Assembly: GCF_014200495.1 (NCBI RefSeq)
Contig: NZ_JACHBY010000013.1
Span: forward strand, 30,447 to 94,446
Origin: Mucilaginibacter geliditolerans
Lineage (GTDB): Bacteria; Bacteroidota; Bacteroidia; Sphingobacteriales; Sphingobacteriaceae
DNA length: 64,000 nucleotides
Direction of reading: 5' to 3'
Part shown: positions 45,651 through 54,882 of the stretch, piece after piece
How positions within the stretch are numbered: position 1 is the stretch's first letter
Layout of the letters: the number at the start of each line of letters is the position of its first letter
The notes under the pieces: model-generated
What the model saw: the letters and a program-made list of their open reading frames with translations, nothing else
Database searches by the model: none
What the model was told of the DNA's origin: nothing
Translations under genes and position numbers: made by a program

Positions 45651-47447
45651 ATGAAAAAATTATTAATATTTCTGGCAATTGGCACTGTTGTTTTTACGGC
45701 GCCTTCATGCAAAAAAACTTATCTGGACCTGGTTCCTGAAGATGTACTTACCCAGGCCGCATATTTTAAGAATCCAGCCCAATTTAAAGCCGCAGCAAGT
45801 GACTTTTATAATAAAATGATCAGCTGGCAGTCACTTAATGGCAGTAACATCTATGATTTTATGGACAACGGATCTGACCTTTCTGCAAACGTAACCGTAA
45901 ACACCGAAGGTGGATACCAAGGTTATGGACGTGGAACTGTAAATCCGGAAAGTACGGACCAATATTGGGACAATTCCTATGCTTACATCAGAGAGAATAA
46001 TGTGTTACTTCAACAGGCAGCTGCTTATACAGGCAGTGCTTCAGATATTACTCAATACGTAGCAGAAGCGAAGTTTTTCCGTGCATGGCATCATTTTTTC
46101 TTACTTAAACGTTTTGGGGGCGTTCCGATTGTAACAAGTGTTCTGGATCTTAATTCGCCCCAGCTGCAGGCGCCTCGAAACAGTCGCTATGAAGTGATAA
46201 CACAGATCCTTTCAGACTTAAATGATGCCATTGCAGGCCTGCCTACTGAACAAGCTATACCTTCGGCCGATAAAGGCCGTGTAAGTAAATGGGCAGCAGA
46301 AGCATTCAAAGCCCGCGTTGAGCTTTATGAGGCAACCTGGCGTAAGTATACCGGTACAACAACTGATTTTACAGGATCAGGTGGCCCGTCATCAAACCAG
46401 ATTTCTCAATTTTTAACTGATGCTGTCGCGATGGCAAAGGATGTGATGACCAACGGCGGTTATTCTTTATGGAATTACAATACTCAACTCAACAACCGGA
46501 GCTCCTACTATCTTTTTAGCATAGACGGCTCAGGCTCAAATCCGCTCGGATTGGATAAAACGTCAAACAACGAATTTATTTTAAAAAGTATGTATGACTT
46601 TGTCCTGCATCAGGGTGGAATAAACTTGACCCATACAGTTACCGGCTACATGACACCAAACCGTAAAATGATGGATATGTACTTATGTTCCGACGGTCTG
46701 CCTGTTGATAAATCGCCACTGTTCCAGGGGTACCATACAGCAGCTTCTGAATATCAGAACAGGGACTACCGCTTATATGGGTATGTGCTTGGCTATGGCA
46801 ATGCGCCAACTGCGGGTTCCGTTCCTTTGACAACTGGTACCTCAGGCTATGGCAATGAAAAATTTGCGGCCTATAACTATCCTACTTATCGTAATGATAA
46901 TCAGGAATCTCAGGATTACCCGCAAATACGCCTTGCGGAAGTTTATCTTATTTATGCAGAGGCAACATTTGAATTAAATGGTAGCATCAGCGATGCTGAT
47001 CTCAATCTTTCTATTAACCTGTTAAGGGCAAGGGCAGGGGTTGCACCGCTGACGAATACTTTGGCATCTACTTATAGTTTAGATATGCTTACTGAAATCA
47101 GGAGGGAAAGAACCATTGAAATGTGGGGCGAGAACTACCGCTTTGATGACCTGAAACGTTGGGGAATTGCTGAAGCATCCTTAAACGCCCCTTTGTGCGG
47201 CCAGGTATTAGGCGACGCGGCTTACACAACAGATTATATTAATGCCAGCGGAAACCCGACCAGTTTGTACACGCCTAGCTTGTATGTTTATGGTGCAACA
47301 ACGGTTGCTACCGGAAATGGTAACCTGCCGGCCATAACCATTGATGCCGCCGCAAACAGGAATTTCAAACGGATGCACTATTTGTTCCCTATTCCATTAA
47401 AGCAAATCCAGTTGAATTCACACCTCGCACAAAACAATGGTTATTAA
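45651..47447 (+). CDS. SusD/RagB-like surface lipoprotein
   Basis: The 598-residue protein has a lipobox TAPSC (Cys20) and the SusD start KKTYLDLVPEDVLTQ. FFRAWHHFFLLKRFGGVPIV and the late RRERTIEMWGENYRFDDLKRW are family hallmarks, and the end LFPIPLKQIQLN is usual. It is 35 bp after SusC and forms the import complex for the PUL 2 glycan. Confidence 0.93.
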   Translation: MKKLLIFLAIGTVVFTAPSCKKTYLDLVPEDVLTQAAYFKNPAQFKAAASDFYNKMISWQSLNGSNIYDFMDNGSDLSANVTVNTEGGYQGYGRGTVNPESTDQYWDNSYAYIRENNVLLQQAAAYTGSASDITQYVAEAKFFRAWHHFFLLKRFGGVPIVTSVLDLNSPQLQAPRNSRYEVITQILSDLNDAIAGLPTEQAIPSADKGRVSKWAAEAFKARVELYEATWRKYTGTTTDFTGSGGPSSNQISQFLTDAVAMAKDVMTNGGYSLWNYNTQLNNRSSYYLFSIDGSGSNPLGLDKTSNNEFILKSMYDFVLHQGGINLTHTVTGYMTPNRKMMDMYLCSDGLPVDKSPLFQGYHTAASEYQNRDYRLYGYVLGYGNAPTAGSVPLTTGTSGYGNEKFAAYNYPTYRNDNQESQDYPQIRLAEVYLIYAEATFELNGSISDADLNLSINLLRARAGVAPLTNTLASTYSLDMLTEIRRERTIEMWGENYRFDDLKRWGIAEASLNAPLCGQVLGDAAYTTDYINASGNPTSLYTPSLYVYGATTVATGNGNLPAITIDAAANRNFKRMHYLFPIPLKQIQLNSHLAQNNGY

Positions 47448-47517
47448 TATTGAAAACATATAACACCCTCATCAAGGGTTATTTAAGTTGAAAATTAAAT
47501 ATTAAAATATTTATATC

Positions 47518-48843
47518 ATGAAATCGTATTTAAAAAAAATAAGCTATTTCCTGGCAATGTTTTGTATCATAGTCAGTTATGTTAGCTGTAACAAGCCGGC
47601 CAATATAACGGTTTACTCTTATCCCGCGCCGCTGCCTTCAGGTATGACGCCTACATCCGGTTACCCTTTAACCAATGTTACCATTACCGGCAAAAGCTTT
47701 GGTACCTATCCAAATGCGGTGACCGTTTATTTTGGTGGCATAAAGGCCGATACCATAAGATCATGTACGGATAACCAAATTGTTGTTCAGGTACCTGCAA
47801 ACGCGGCCAGTGGAAAAGTGACTTTAAAGGTTTGGACACATACCGTGGATTCCATTGGTCATTTTACCGTTATTCCTCCTCCAACCATTACTGGTACAAG
47901 TGCCAATGCTGCATCACCGGGTGATACTTTTATCATTACCGGTACAAACTTCGGAACCAGCACATCCGCAATACAGGTAACATTTAAAGGGGCAACGGCA
48001 CCCGTAAGCGCTACAGTTACAGCTGTTACCAACACACAGATAACCGTTACAGTTCCTGCTGATTTTTCATCTGGTCCTGTCACTGTTTCAATCAATGGTT
48101 ATCCTCTTACCGGCCCGTCCATTGCTTATTTGGTTGACGTGCCCGCACCTGTTTATCAATTGGATTTCGAAAATAATTTAAGTCAAACGCTTGGCATTGC
48201 CCCGGCAACCTATATACAGGGGTCTGCTTCTCCAATAACTTATATAGCAGGCATCAGCGGAAAGGCTGCGTACTTAGCCGGTTATTTGTCTACCGCTTCC
48301 GGTGATAATAATCAGGCCATTTCGCTACCTCAAAATGTAGCACAATATAATGAGCTTTCTGTCTCCTGCTGGGTGCTATATGATGGCTCGGGCCCTAACT
48401 CTGATTACGGGACACCAATATTTAGTTTTGGACATACACGGGGGAATAATATAACCTTAGATGCATCTACCGGGTATCCGGATCTGAACCAGCAAATTTC
48501 TGCAACAGTTGTCTTCGAAAATGTACCAGGGTTTAGCGGTTACAATAGTTATCAGCTAAAAACTACAAAATCAATTGTTGGTACAGCATGGCATCATATT
48601 GTTATGACGCTATCAAAGAGCAGTCTTACTGAGAACATTTATTTGGATGGAGCTGTGATCGCAACACAAACGCTGCCTGCTGCCTACGATCTAACTGCTT
48701 ATGTACAGGATCGTAATTATTTAGGGGTAGGATGTGTATCCAGCACTGGTGAACCGGGAATGAAGGGAGGAATAGATAAATTCCAAATTTATAATTCTGT
48801 TTTAACAGCCAATCAGGTATATACCCTTTATTATAAAAAATAG
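47518..48843 (+). CDS. Surface glycan-binding lipoprotein with two IPT/TIG domains and a LamG-like domain
   Basis: The 441-residue lipoprotein (Cys24 in YVSC) has two immunoglobulin-like IPT/TIG repeats (about 38-122, GYPLTNVTITGKSFG; and 123-210, SPGDTFIITGTNFG) and a concanavalin/LamG-type domain (about 215-440, LSVSCWVLYDGSG, WHHIVMTLSK). This is the layout of SusE/F-like or SGBP proteins, which hold the polysaccharide at the cell surface and are placed after SusD. IPT repeats act as spacers and the LamG-type domain probably binds glycan. It is followed by a 14-bp stem hairpin at 48852. Confidence 0.82.
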   Translation: MKSYLKKISYFLAMFCIIVSYVSCNKPANITVYSYPAPLPSGMTPTSGYPLTNVTITGKSFGTYPNAVTVYFGGIKADTIRSCTDNQIVVQVPANAASGKVTLKVWTHTVDSIGHFTVIPPPTITGTSANAASPGDTFIITGTNFGTSTSAIQVTFKGATAPVSATVTAVTNTQITVTVPADFSSGPVTVSINGYPLTGPSIAYLVDVPAPVYQLDFENNLSQTLGIAPATYIQGSASPITYIAGISGKAAYLAGYLSTASGDNNQAISLPQNVAQYNELSVSCWVLYDGSGPNSDYGTPIFSFGHTRGNNITLDASTGYPDLNQQISATVVFENVPGFSGYNSYQLKTTKSIVGTAWHHIVMTLSKSSLTENIYLDGAVIATQTLPAAYDLTAYVQDRNYLGVGCVSSTGEPGMKGGIDKFQIYNSVLTANQVYTLYYKK

Positions 48844-48851
48844 CCAAAGAG

Positions 48852-48888
48852 TAATTAAAGCGGGTTCGTTTTTTACCCGCTTTAATTA
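48852..48888 (+). terminator. Intercistronic hairpin after the surface-binding protein
   Basis: A perfect 14-bp stem (48852-48865 with 48875-48888, loop with six T) follows the SGBP stop by 9 bases. The T run is in the loop, not after the stem, so it is a partial terminator or RNA stabiliser before the lyase gene. A similar hairpin follows susD in PUL 1. Confidence 0.6.
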
Positions 48889-48924
48889 TTTGATATAAAT
48901 ATTAATAACCAAAGCATTTATACT

Positions 48925-50211
48925 ATGAAAAGATTATGTTTTTATATTCCCTTGCTGGCTTTTAGCTGCTTGTCATTTGTCTCCTGTTCAAAGAAAATCG
49001 GGGCTTCACCGGCAGGTGATACAACAGCCACAAAAACAACTACAAGTTCGATTAAATACATCGATACACTTGCCGATAATGTTCCGATGAAACATAATGG
49101 CATCCTGGCTACAACCACTGATTTTACACGCATTAAGGCGATGGTTGCAGCTGGTACGGAGCCCTGGGCCTCCGCATGGGCAAAATTAATTGCCAATTCA
49201 CATGCACAGTCATCATATAATCCAAACCCTACAACGTTGCTGATCAGGGGCGGCAGTTCTCCTGAGCAACCTTTACCGGATAACTATCCAAATGCAATGA
49301 ATGATGTGGCGGCAGCCTATCAGCTGGCCATCAGGTGGCAGGTAACCGGCGATACACAGTTTGCGGATAGGGCCGTTTATATACTAAATAGATGGGCAGC
49401 CACCTGTACAGCGGTAAGTGGTGATCCCAATGTGGACCTAACGGCCATTTATGGTTTTCAGTTCGCTGTTGCAGGAGAAATGATGAGAAGCTATACGGGG
49501 TGGAAAGCGGCTGATTTTACAGCTTATCAACAGTGGATGCTCAAAGTGTTTTATTCCGAAGAGAATAACTATTTGCTGCATCATCAAAATAGCTGCTGGC
49601 AGCTGTTTTGGTCAAGTTGGGATTTATGTAACCTGCAGTCAATTATGGCGATTGGTATTTTGACCGATAAGCGCGTAATATACAACCAGGCCATCAATTT
49701 TCTACAGCATGCCGAAAGCAACGGGAACCTGGTGTATGCCATTAATAATGTGTATACAGGCGCCAATGCGGGCTTAGCGCAAATGGAAGAAAGCGGACGT
49801 GACCAGGGGCACTGTACACTTGATATTGCCTTATTAGGAGCAATATTCCAGGTGGCCTGGAACCAGGGTGATGATTTCTTTTCATTTGATGATAATCTGT
49901 ACCTAAAAGCGTGCGAATACGAAGCAAAATATAATGTAGCAAACCTGGATGTGCCTTTTACCAATTACAACTATTATAATTGCCAAACTACAGTAACACA
50001 AACTGTTGTGAGTTCCGATTCCAGGGGAACCGTAAGGCCAATGTGGGAAATCGCCTACAATCATTATGTAAAGATTAAAGGCTTAACAGCTACCTACACA
50101 CAACTGGGCGTTAATACCACACGGCCCGAAGGTGGCGGTGGTGATTATGGCCCTAACAGCGGGGGATTTGACCAGTTGGGCGAAGGTACCTTGTTATATG
50201 CACTGCCATAG
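48925..50211 (+). CDS. Alginate-lyase-fold polysaccharide lyase, lipoprotein (lyase 1)
   Basis: The 428-residue lipoprotein (Cys21 in SFVSC) has the helical toroid of the alginate lyase family (PF05426-like). ILATTTDFTRIKAMVAAGTEPW opens the domain, and the signature ESGRDQGH spans residues 289-296, with WEIAYNHY further on. It is one of three relatives in this locus, the others at 56570 and 62537. All share ESGRDQ-x-H and a late NHY. PL38 and similar families have this fold and act on alginate or glucuronan. Substrate here unknown. As a lipoprotein it may act at the cell surface. It ends the SusC operon; the terminator is at 50250. Confidence 0.8.
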   Translation: MKRLCFYIPLLAFSCLSFVSCSKKIGASPAGDTTATKTTTSSIKYIDTLADNVPMKHNGILATTTDFTRIKAMVAAGTEPWASAWAKLIANSHAQSSYNPNPTTLLIRGGSSPEQPLPDNYPNAMNDVAAAYQLAIRWQVTGDTQFADRAVYILNRWAATCTAVSGDPNVDLTAIYGFQFAVAGEMMRSYTGWKAADFTAYQQWMLKVFYSEENNYLLHHQNSCWQLFWSSWDLCNLQSIMAIGILTDKRVIYNQAINFLQHAESNGNLVYAINNVYTGANAGLAQMEESGRDQGHCTLDIALLGAIFQVAWNQGDDFFSFDDNLYLKACEYEAKYNVANLDVPFTNYNYYNCQTTVTQTVVSSDSRGTVRPMWEIAYNHYVKIKGLTATYTQLGVNTTRPEGGGGDYGPNSGGFDQLGEGTLLYALP

Positions 50212-50249
50212 AGATTGCTTCACATCATGAAGGTGTGAAGTGAAATATA

Positions 50250-50285
50250 AAACAGCATCCCGGGTTAATATGGGGTGCTGTTTTT
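50250..50285 (+). terminator. Rho-independent terminator after the SusC operon
   Basis: Arms 50250-50261 (AAACAGCATCCC) and 50272-50283 pair over 12 positions with one G-T pair, and are followed by T residues to 50285. This closes the SusC-SusD-SGBP-lyase unit before the HTCS gene. Confidence 0.8.
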
Positions 50286-50299
50286 AAATAAAAGGCATC

Positions 50300-50392
50300 A
50301 TGTGGACATTTTTTGCGCTTTGGGTAGTAATAGGCCTTATAGTAGTTTGGTGTGCTACAAAGCTCATGCCCGGTGATGAGAACGATGATTGA
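50300..50392 (+). CDS. Possible 30-residue membrane peptide
   Basis: An ATG at 50300, just after the terminator, opens 30 codons: MWTFFALWVVIGLIVVWC followed by a short polar tail ending GDENDD. One hydrophobic helix with an acidic cytoplasmic or periplasmic end is the form of many small membrane proteins. No homologue is known to me. Chance is possible in a short frame, but composition is far from random. Gap to the HTCS start is 115 bp. Confidence 0.4.
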   Translation: MWTFFALWVVIGLIVVWCATKLMPGDENDD

Positions 50393-50507
50393 AATGCTCT
50401 AAATCAATAATAAATCATTTAATTTAACCTGAAAATTTGATTATATTTATACTGTAATCAATTATTTAAGCCGTTAATTAAAAATCAAATTTGTAGCCAA
50501 TTTGGCT

Positions 50508-53500
50508 ATGAAATGTATTTCTAATTTTTCATATGGGATGAAAGTTTATAAACTATTATTAATGCTTCTTTTTCTGGGTATTTGCGGGCTTGCACAAGGT
50601 CAGCAAATATCATTTTTGGGCATTGATCAGGGGTTGTCAAATAACTCTGTAAGATGCATCTACCAGGATCATGAAGGGTTTATGTGGTTTGGATCTTACG
50701 ATGGTCTTAACCGGTATGATGGTTATGACTTTAAAATATTTCGCAATAAATTCGCCGATTCCAGCTCATTAATTAATAATTATATCTTTTCTATCGATGA
50801 GGATCATGCCTATAATATGTGGATCGGGACCCATGGCGGCGCATGCGTTTATAATAACCTGTCTGGTCAGTTCTCACCTGTCAGTTATCGCTCCAGAACA
50901 GACGGGCGGGTCAGGAAAATAACAGTCGGTGTCCGGGTCATAAAATCAGGGCTTAGCGGGGATATGCTCCTGGGAACTTTGGGAATGGGAATGCTGGTTA
51001 AAAGTGAGGCCAGTCAGTTTCCGGTTGAAATCCCGGTAGTCATCGGTAATAAAAAATTATGGGATTATGATGTCCAATCCATCAAGATAAACAGTAGGGG
51101 GGAAACATGGGTATTCGTTCCCCAGGTTGGCCTGTGCACGCTTAGCGCCGACCGCCACCAGTTAACTGTTATCAGTCAGGCAGTACGCAGCGCTTTTTGT
51201 ATTGAACCACAGGGCGATAATATTTGGATAGGCACCGGGTATGGGTTGTTTTTGTTCAACGGCCAGTCAAAAGCGGTCGTTAAGGTCCTCGATGAGGCTC
51301 CCGGCAAGCTTACTTTTAATAAGGTTTCTGACATGAAGCTGGACCAAAAAGGGCAGTTATGGATGGCCATTAACGGGGGAGGGGTCAATATTTATAATAC
51401 GCTAACACACAGGGTAAGTTACCTGAATACGGATAAAGCTGAAAATCCTGTTTCAAGTGACGCCGTTTATACCATATATCAGGATAAAGACAGCCGGTTT
51501 TGGATCGGGATCCTGAACGGAGGTGTTAACATTATAGATCCGCAAAAAGAACGGTTTAAAACCCTGAGACATGATCCGGGGAATCCTAACTCACTGCCCA
51601 AAAAATCAATATACGGTATATATGAAGATGGTAATAACGACTTATGGCTTGGAACAGAGGGGGCGGGTATTGCGGTCTGGAATCCGCAGAAAAATGTCTT
51701 CAGCCAATTTAAAAATCAACCAGGCAACCCGAGGTCGCTCAGTGACAATTTTGTAACAAATATTATTAAGGACGATGAAAATAATATCTGGGTAAGTACA
51801 TTTTTCAACGGCATCAACAGGTATAACCGTGCTTCACATACTTTTGAACGTTACAAGTGCATAAATCCCATTAGTGGCATCGAAAATAAAGTGGTTTCCA
51901 CCATTTGTTTAGCTGATAAAACGGTTTGGGTCGGAACTTTAAAAGGGGATGGAACCAATGGCGCGCTCTACCGGTTTGATAAGGTGAATAATCGCTTTAT
52001 TGCCTTTGATACAAGTCTTTCAGACTTGTGGTGCTTAACAGCCGACCAGCAGAACAGGCTTTGGGCGGGAATGCTGACGCAGTTGGTCCAAATAGACAAA
52101 CAAAACCGGAAGAATCATTTTTTTGAGCTGGGCTATTATATACGAAGTATTTACGAGGACCGACAGCACAACTTCTGGGTGGGTACCGAAGGTGGCGGAT
52201 TGGTTCTTTTCGACAGGGTAAAATCCATAATCAAGGCGCGTTATACTACAGAGAATGGCTTATGCAATAATTCAGTATTAAATATACTGGAAGATAAGGA
52301 GGGCAACCTTTGGCTAAGCACCTTTAACGGATTAGCTAAGTTTAATCCTCAAACCAAAGTTTTTAAAAATTACTATAAAAGTGATGGCTTACAAAGTAAT
52401 CAGTTCCATTATAACTCGAAGGCTGTTTTACATACCGGTGAACTGGTATTCGGAGGAGTAGAGGGCGTTAATATTTTTCAACCTGAAGGTGTGAATGATA
52501 TCAATGATCATCCCGAATTGGTCTTATCCGGAATGTCCATTAATAACGTTCCGCTTGAAAAGAATGCGTCATGGGTTAAGAAGATTTCTGCAAACAGAAT
52601 AAAAAAGATAGAAGTTCCCTATAATAAGGCTGTTTTTTCTATTCAATTTACTGCGCTGGAGTACACTGCTCCCGACAAGATCAAGTATGCCTATTTTATG
52701 GATGGCTGGGATCGCGGATGGACCTATTCAGAAAATATACGTTTTGCAAATTATACCCACCTGGATGAAGGTACTTACACTTTCAGGGTAAAATGTACCA
52801 ATGCAGAAGGGAAATGGATGCCAAAGGAAATATCCCTTGAAATACATGTGCTGCCACCATGGTACAGGACCTGGTGGGCCTATCTTTTATACCTGGTTGT
52901 TATCGCAGCGGCTATTTACGGTTATATATTCTATCATAAAAAACAATCACAACTAGAATACGAAGTAAAGTTTGTAAAGGAATTGAACGAAAAGAAAATA
53001 GCCTTTTTTACCAATATATCTCATGAACTGAGAACGCCACTCACGCTGATCGTTAACCCGATAAAGGATTTGCTGCACAGCAATGGTGTGAACCTGGATT
53101 TAGTTGATATCAGTGCAGTTTATCGTAATTCCAGGCGCTTGCTCAGTTTGGTCGACCAGTTGCTGCTTTTCAGAAGTTCGGAGAATGAAATATCAGATCT
53201 GAAGCCGGGATGGTTAAATTTAAAGGACGTATGTTACGAGATTTTTTTATGTTTTAATAACCAGGTAAAAGCTAAGAATCTGGACTATACTTTTACTTGT
53301 AGCGACAATGAAACCTTAATATTTGCCGATCGGGAAAAATTCGAAATAGTGCTGTTTAATTTACTTTCCAACGCGATAAAGTATACACCAAATGACGGGA
53401 AAATCAGCCTTGAAGTAAATGAGAATGATCAGACGATAGAGATCCTGGTAAAAGATACAGGGCATGGTATTCCGGTAGAAACCGGCGACAAATTATTTGA

Positions 53501-54635
53501 AAAATTCTACCGTTTTCATAATGCTGATGAAATTATGCAGGAAAGCGGATTTGGAATAGGCTTGTTTCTGGCAAAGAAATATATGGACCTGCACAAAGGC
53601 AGTTTGACCTATACCAGCCAGATAGGTGCAGGTACAACCTTTAAGATCGTATTTCCGAAGGCAGATCAGCAACTACTGCCCGATGAGTATGTACATCATT
53701 CAATTGCTAATACCAACTCCCTGCTTAAAGAGCTTATTACCGAGGGCGATGAAACGCATGATAGTCTGAAATCAAATAATGATCATGTTGACGAGCTATT
53801 GGAAGGAATTGTGAACAAGCGCCCCGTTATATTATTAATTGATGACGATGCCGGGGTACGGGCTTACCTTAAAAATTTATTGAAAGACGACTACACCGTT
53901 TACGAAGCTTCTAATACAGAAAAGGGATTTGAAATTGTGCTTGAAAATGAGCCGGATATTATTGTTTGCGATGTTGTTATGAAAGGTATGAGCGGGGTAG
54001 AGTTTTGCTCAAAAATAAAGGAGTCTCCGTCATTCAGCCATATTCCGGTCATCCTGCTGACCGGCAGTTCATCACCGGAAATTAAATTAAAGGGTATCGA
54101 ATGCGGTGCGGATGATTATATAACCAAGCCTTTTGAGAATGAATTGCTGGTTGCCCGGATCAAAAGCATGTTAAAGGGAAGGGATACGCTGAAGAATTAT
54201 TTTTTCAATGAGATCACGCTAAAGAACAACAGCTTAAAGATTCCTGCCGAGTACAGCGATTTTCTGTCAAAATGTATTTCGATTGTGGAAGATCACCTGG
54301 ACGACGAGACATTTTCCCTGAAAACTTTTACTGACGAAATTGGGATGAGCCGGTCAAAGCTATTTAGGAAAATTAAATCGATTTCAGGTTTATCCAGTAC
54401 GGAATTCATCAGGTATATCAGGCTGAGAAAGGCAGCCGAGCTGATGATCCAAACGGATCTTCAAATTAAAGAGATATCATTTAGAATAGGGTTCCAGGAT
54501 ATTAAATATTTCAGGGAACAATTTCACAAATTGTTTGAAATGAACCCTTCCGAATTTATAAAGAAATACCGGAAGACATTTATTAACAGCCACAACTTAA
54601 ACTCGGGAATATCCCACCAAAAAAGCAGGGTTTAA
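50508..54635 (+). CDS. Hybrid two-component system sensor/regulator (HTCS)
   Basis: This 1375-residue one-protein signalling system has a signal sequence (to about residue 33), a periplasmic sensor of two-propeller type made of repeats such as DHEGFMWFGSYDGLNRY (about 40-680), a Y_Y_Y domain (about 695-785), a membrane helix (about 789-809, WWAYLLYLVVIAAAIYGYIF), a histidine kinase (His839 in FFTNISHELRTPL; ATP lid with NLLSNAIKYTP), a receiver with phospho-acceptor Asp1155 (IIVCDVVM) and an AraC-type HTH (about 1262-1368). The frame begins at a TTG (50502); I use the ATG at 50508, and an ATG at 50538 is also possible. It is the likely activator at the six boxes of the locus and probably binds an oligosaccharide in the periplasm. 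Confidence 0.95.
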   Translation: MKCISNFSYGMKVYKLLLMLLFLGICGLAQGQQISFLGIDQGLSNNSVRCIYQDHEGFMWFGSYDGLNRYDGYDFKIFRNKFADSSSLINNYIFSIDEDHAYNMWIGTHGGACVYNNLSGQFSPVSYRSRTDGRVRKITVGVRVIKSGLSGDMLLGTLGMGMLVKSEASQFPVEIPVVIGNKKLWDYDVQSIKINSRGETWVFVPQVGLCTLSADRHQLTVISQAVRSAFCIEPQGDNIWIGTGYGLFLFNGQSKAVVKVLDEAPGKLTFNKVSDMKLDQKGQLWMAINGGGVNIYNTLTHRVSYLNTDKAENPVSSDAVYTIYQDKDSRFWIGILNGGVNIIDPQKERFKTLRHDPGNPNSLPKKSIYGIYEDGNNDLWLGTEGAGIAVWNPQKNVFSQFKNQPGNPRSLSDNFVTNIIKDDENNIWVSTFFNGINRYNRASHTFERYKCINPISGIENKVVSTICLADKTVWVGTLKGDGTNGALYRFDKVNNRFIAFDTSLSDLWCLTADQQNRLWAGMLTQLVQIDKQNRKNHFFELGYYIRSIYEDRQHNFWVGTEGGGLVLFDRVKSIIKARYTTENGLCNNSVLNILEDKEGNLWLSTFNGLAKFNPQTKVFKNYYKSDGLQSNQFHYNSKAVLHTGELVFGGVEGVNIFQPEGVNDINDHPELVLSGMSINNVPLEKNASWVKKISANRIKKIEVPYNKAVFSIQFTALEYTAPDKIKYAYFMDGWDRGWTYSENIRFANYTHLDEGTYTFRVKCTNAEGKWMPKEISLEIHVLPPWYRTWWAYLLYLVVIAAAIYGYIFYHKKQSQLEYEVKFVKELNEKKIAFFTNISHELRTPLTLIVNPIKDLLHSNGVNLDLVDISAVYRNSRRLLSLVDQLLLFRSSENEISDLKPGWLNLKDVCYEIFLCFNNQVKAKNLDYTFTCSDNETLIFADREKFEIVLFNLLSNAIKYTPNDGKISLEVNENDQTIEILVKDTGHGIPVETGDKLFEKFYRFHNADEIMQESGFGIGLFLAKKYMDLHKGSLTYTSQIGAGTTFKIVFPKADQQLLPDEYVHHSIANTNSLLKELITEGDETHDSLKSNNDHVDELLEGIVNKRPVILLIDDDAGVRAYLKNLLKDDYTVYEASNTEKGFEIVLENEPDIIVCDVVMKGMSGVEFCSKIKESPSFSHIPVILLTGSSSPEIKLKGIECGADDYITKPFENELLVARIKSMLKGRDTLKNYFFNEITLKNNSLKIPAEYSDFLSKCISIVEDHLDDETFSLKTFTDEIGMSRSKLFRKIKSISGLSSTEFIRYIRLRKAAELMIQTDLQIKEISFRIGFQDIKYFREQFHKLFEMNPSEFIKKYRKTFINSHNLNSGISHQKSRV

Positions 54636-54743
54636 TAGCTGCTTATCTGGTTAATAGCCGTACATTTCTAAAGTTTTTGCTATTGCGAAAAAGAAAAAAC
54701 GAAAATAAATGCGCTGTATCATGAATAATACCCAAGTACAGTT

Positions 54744-54802
54744 TTACCCCCTTTTTAGACCCATTTACCACCCTTTATTTTTCCGCGTCGCATTTACCTT
54801 AG
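54744..54802 (+). promoter_or_regulatory. HTCS-type box and promoter, site 4 (esterase-lyase-esterase unit)
   Basis: The box at 54744-54776 contains ACCCCC, TTTTTAGACC and TTTACCACCCTTT. TACCTTAG at 54795-54802 is 34 bp past the GACC core, and the ATG at 54883 is 81 bp further. It is the most divergent forward copy (TTTTAGACC instead of TGTTTGACC). Confidence 0.7.
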
Positions 54803-54882
54803 CACTTTATAACCAATTAAATTACGCAATAAAAATTTGCAGCCATAAGTTAATATTTAGCTGACAGAACAGCTCTTCATCT

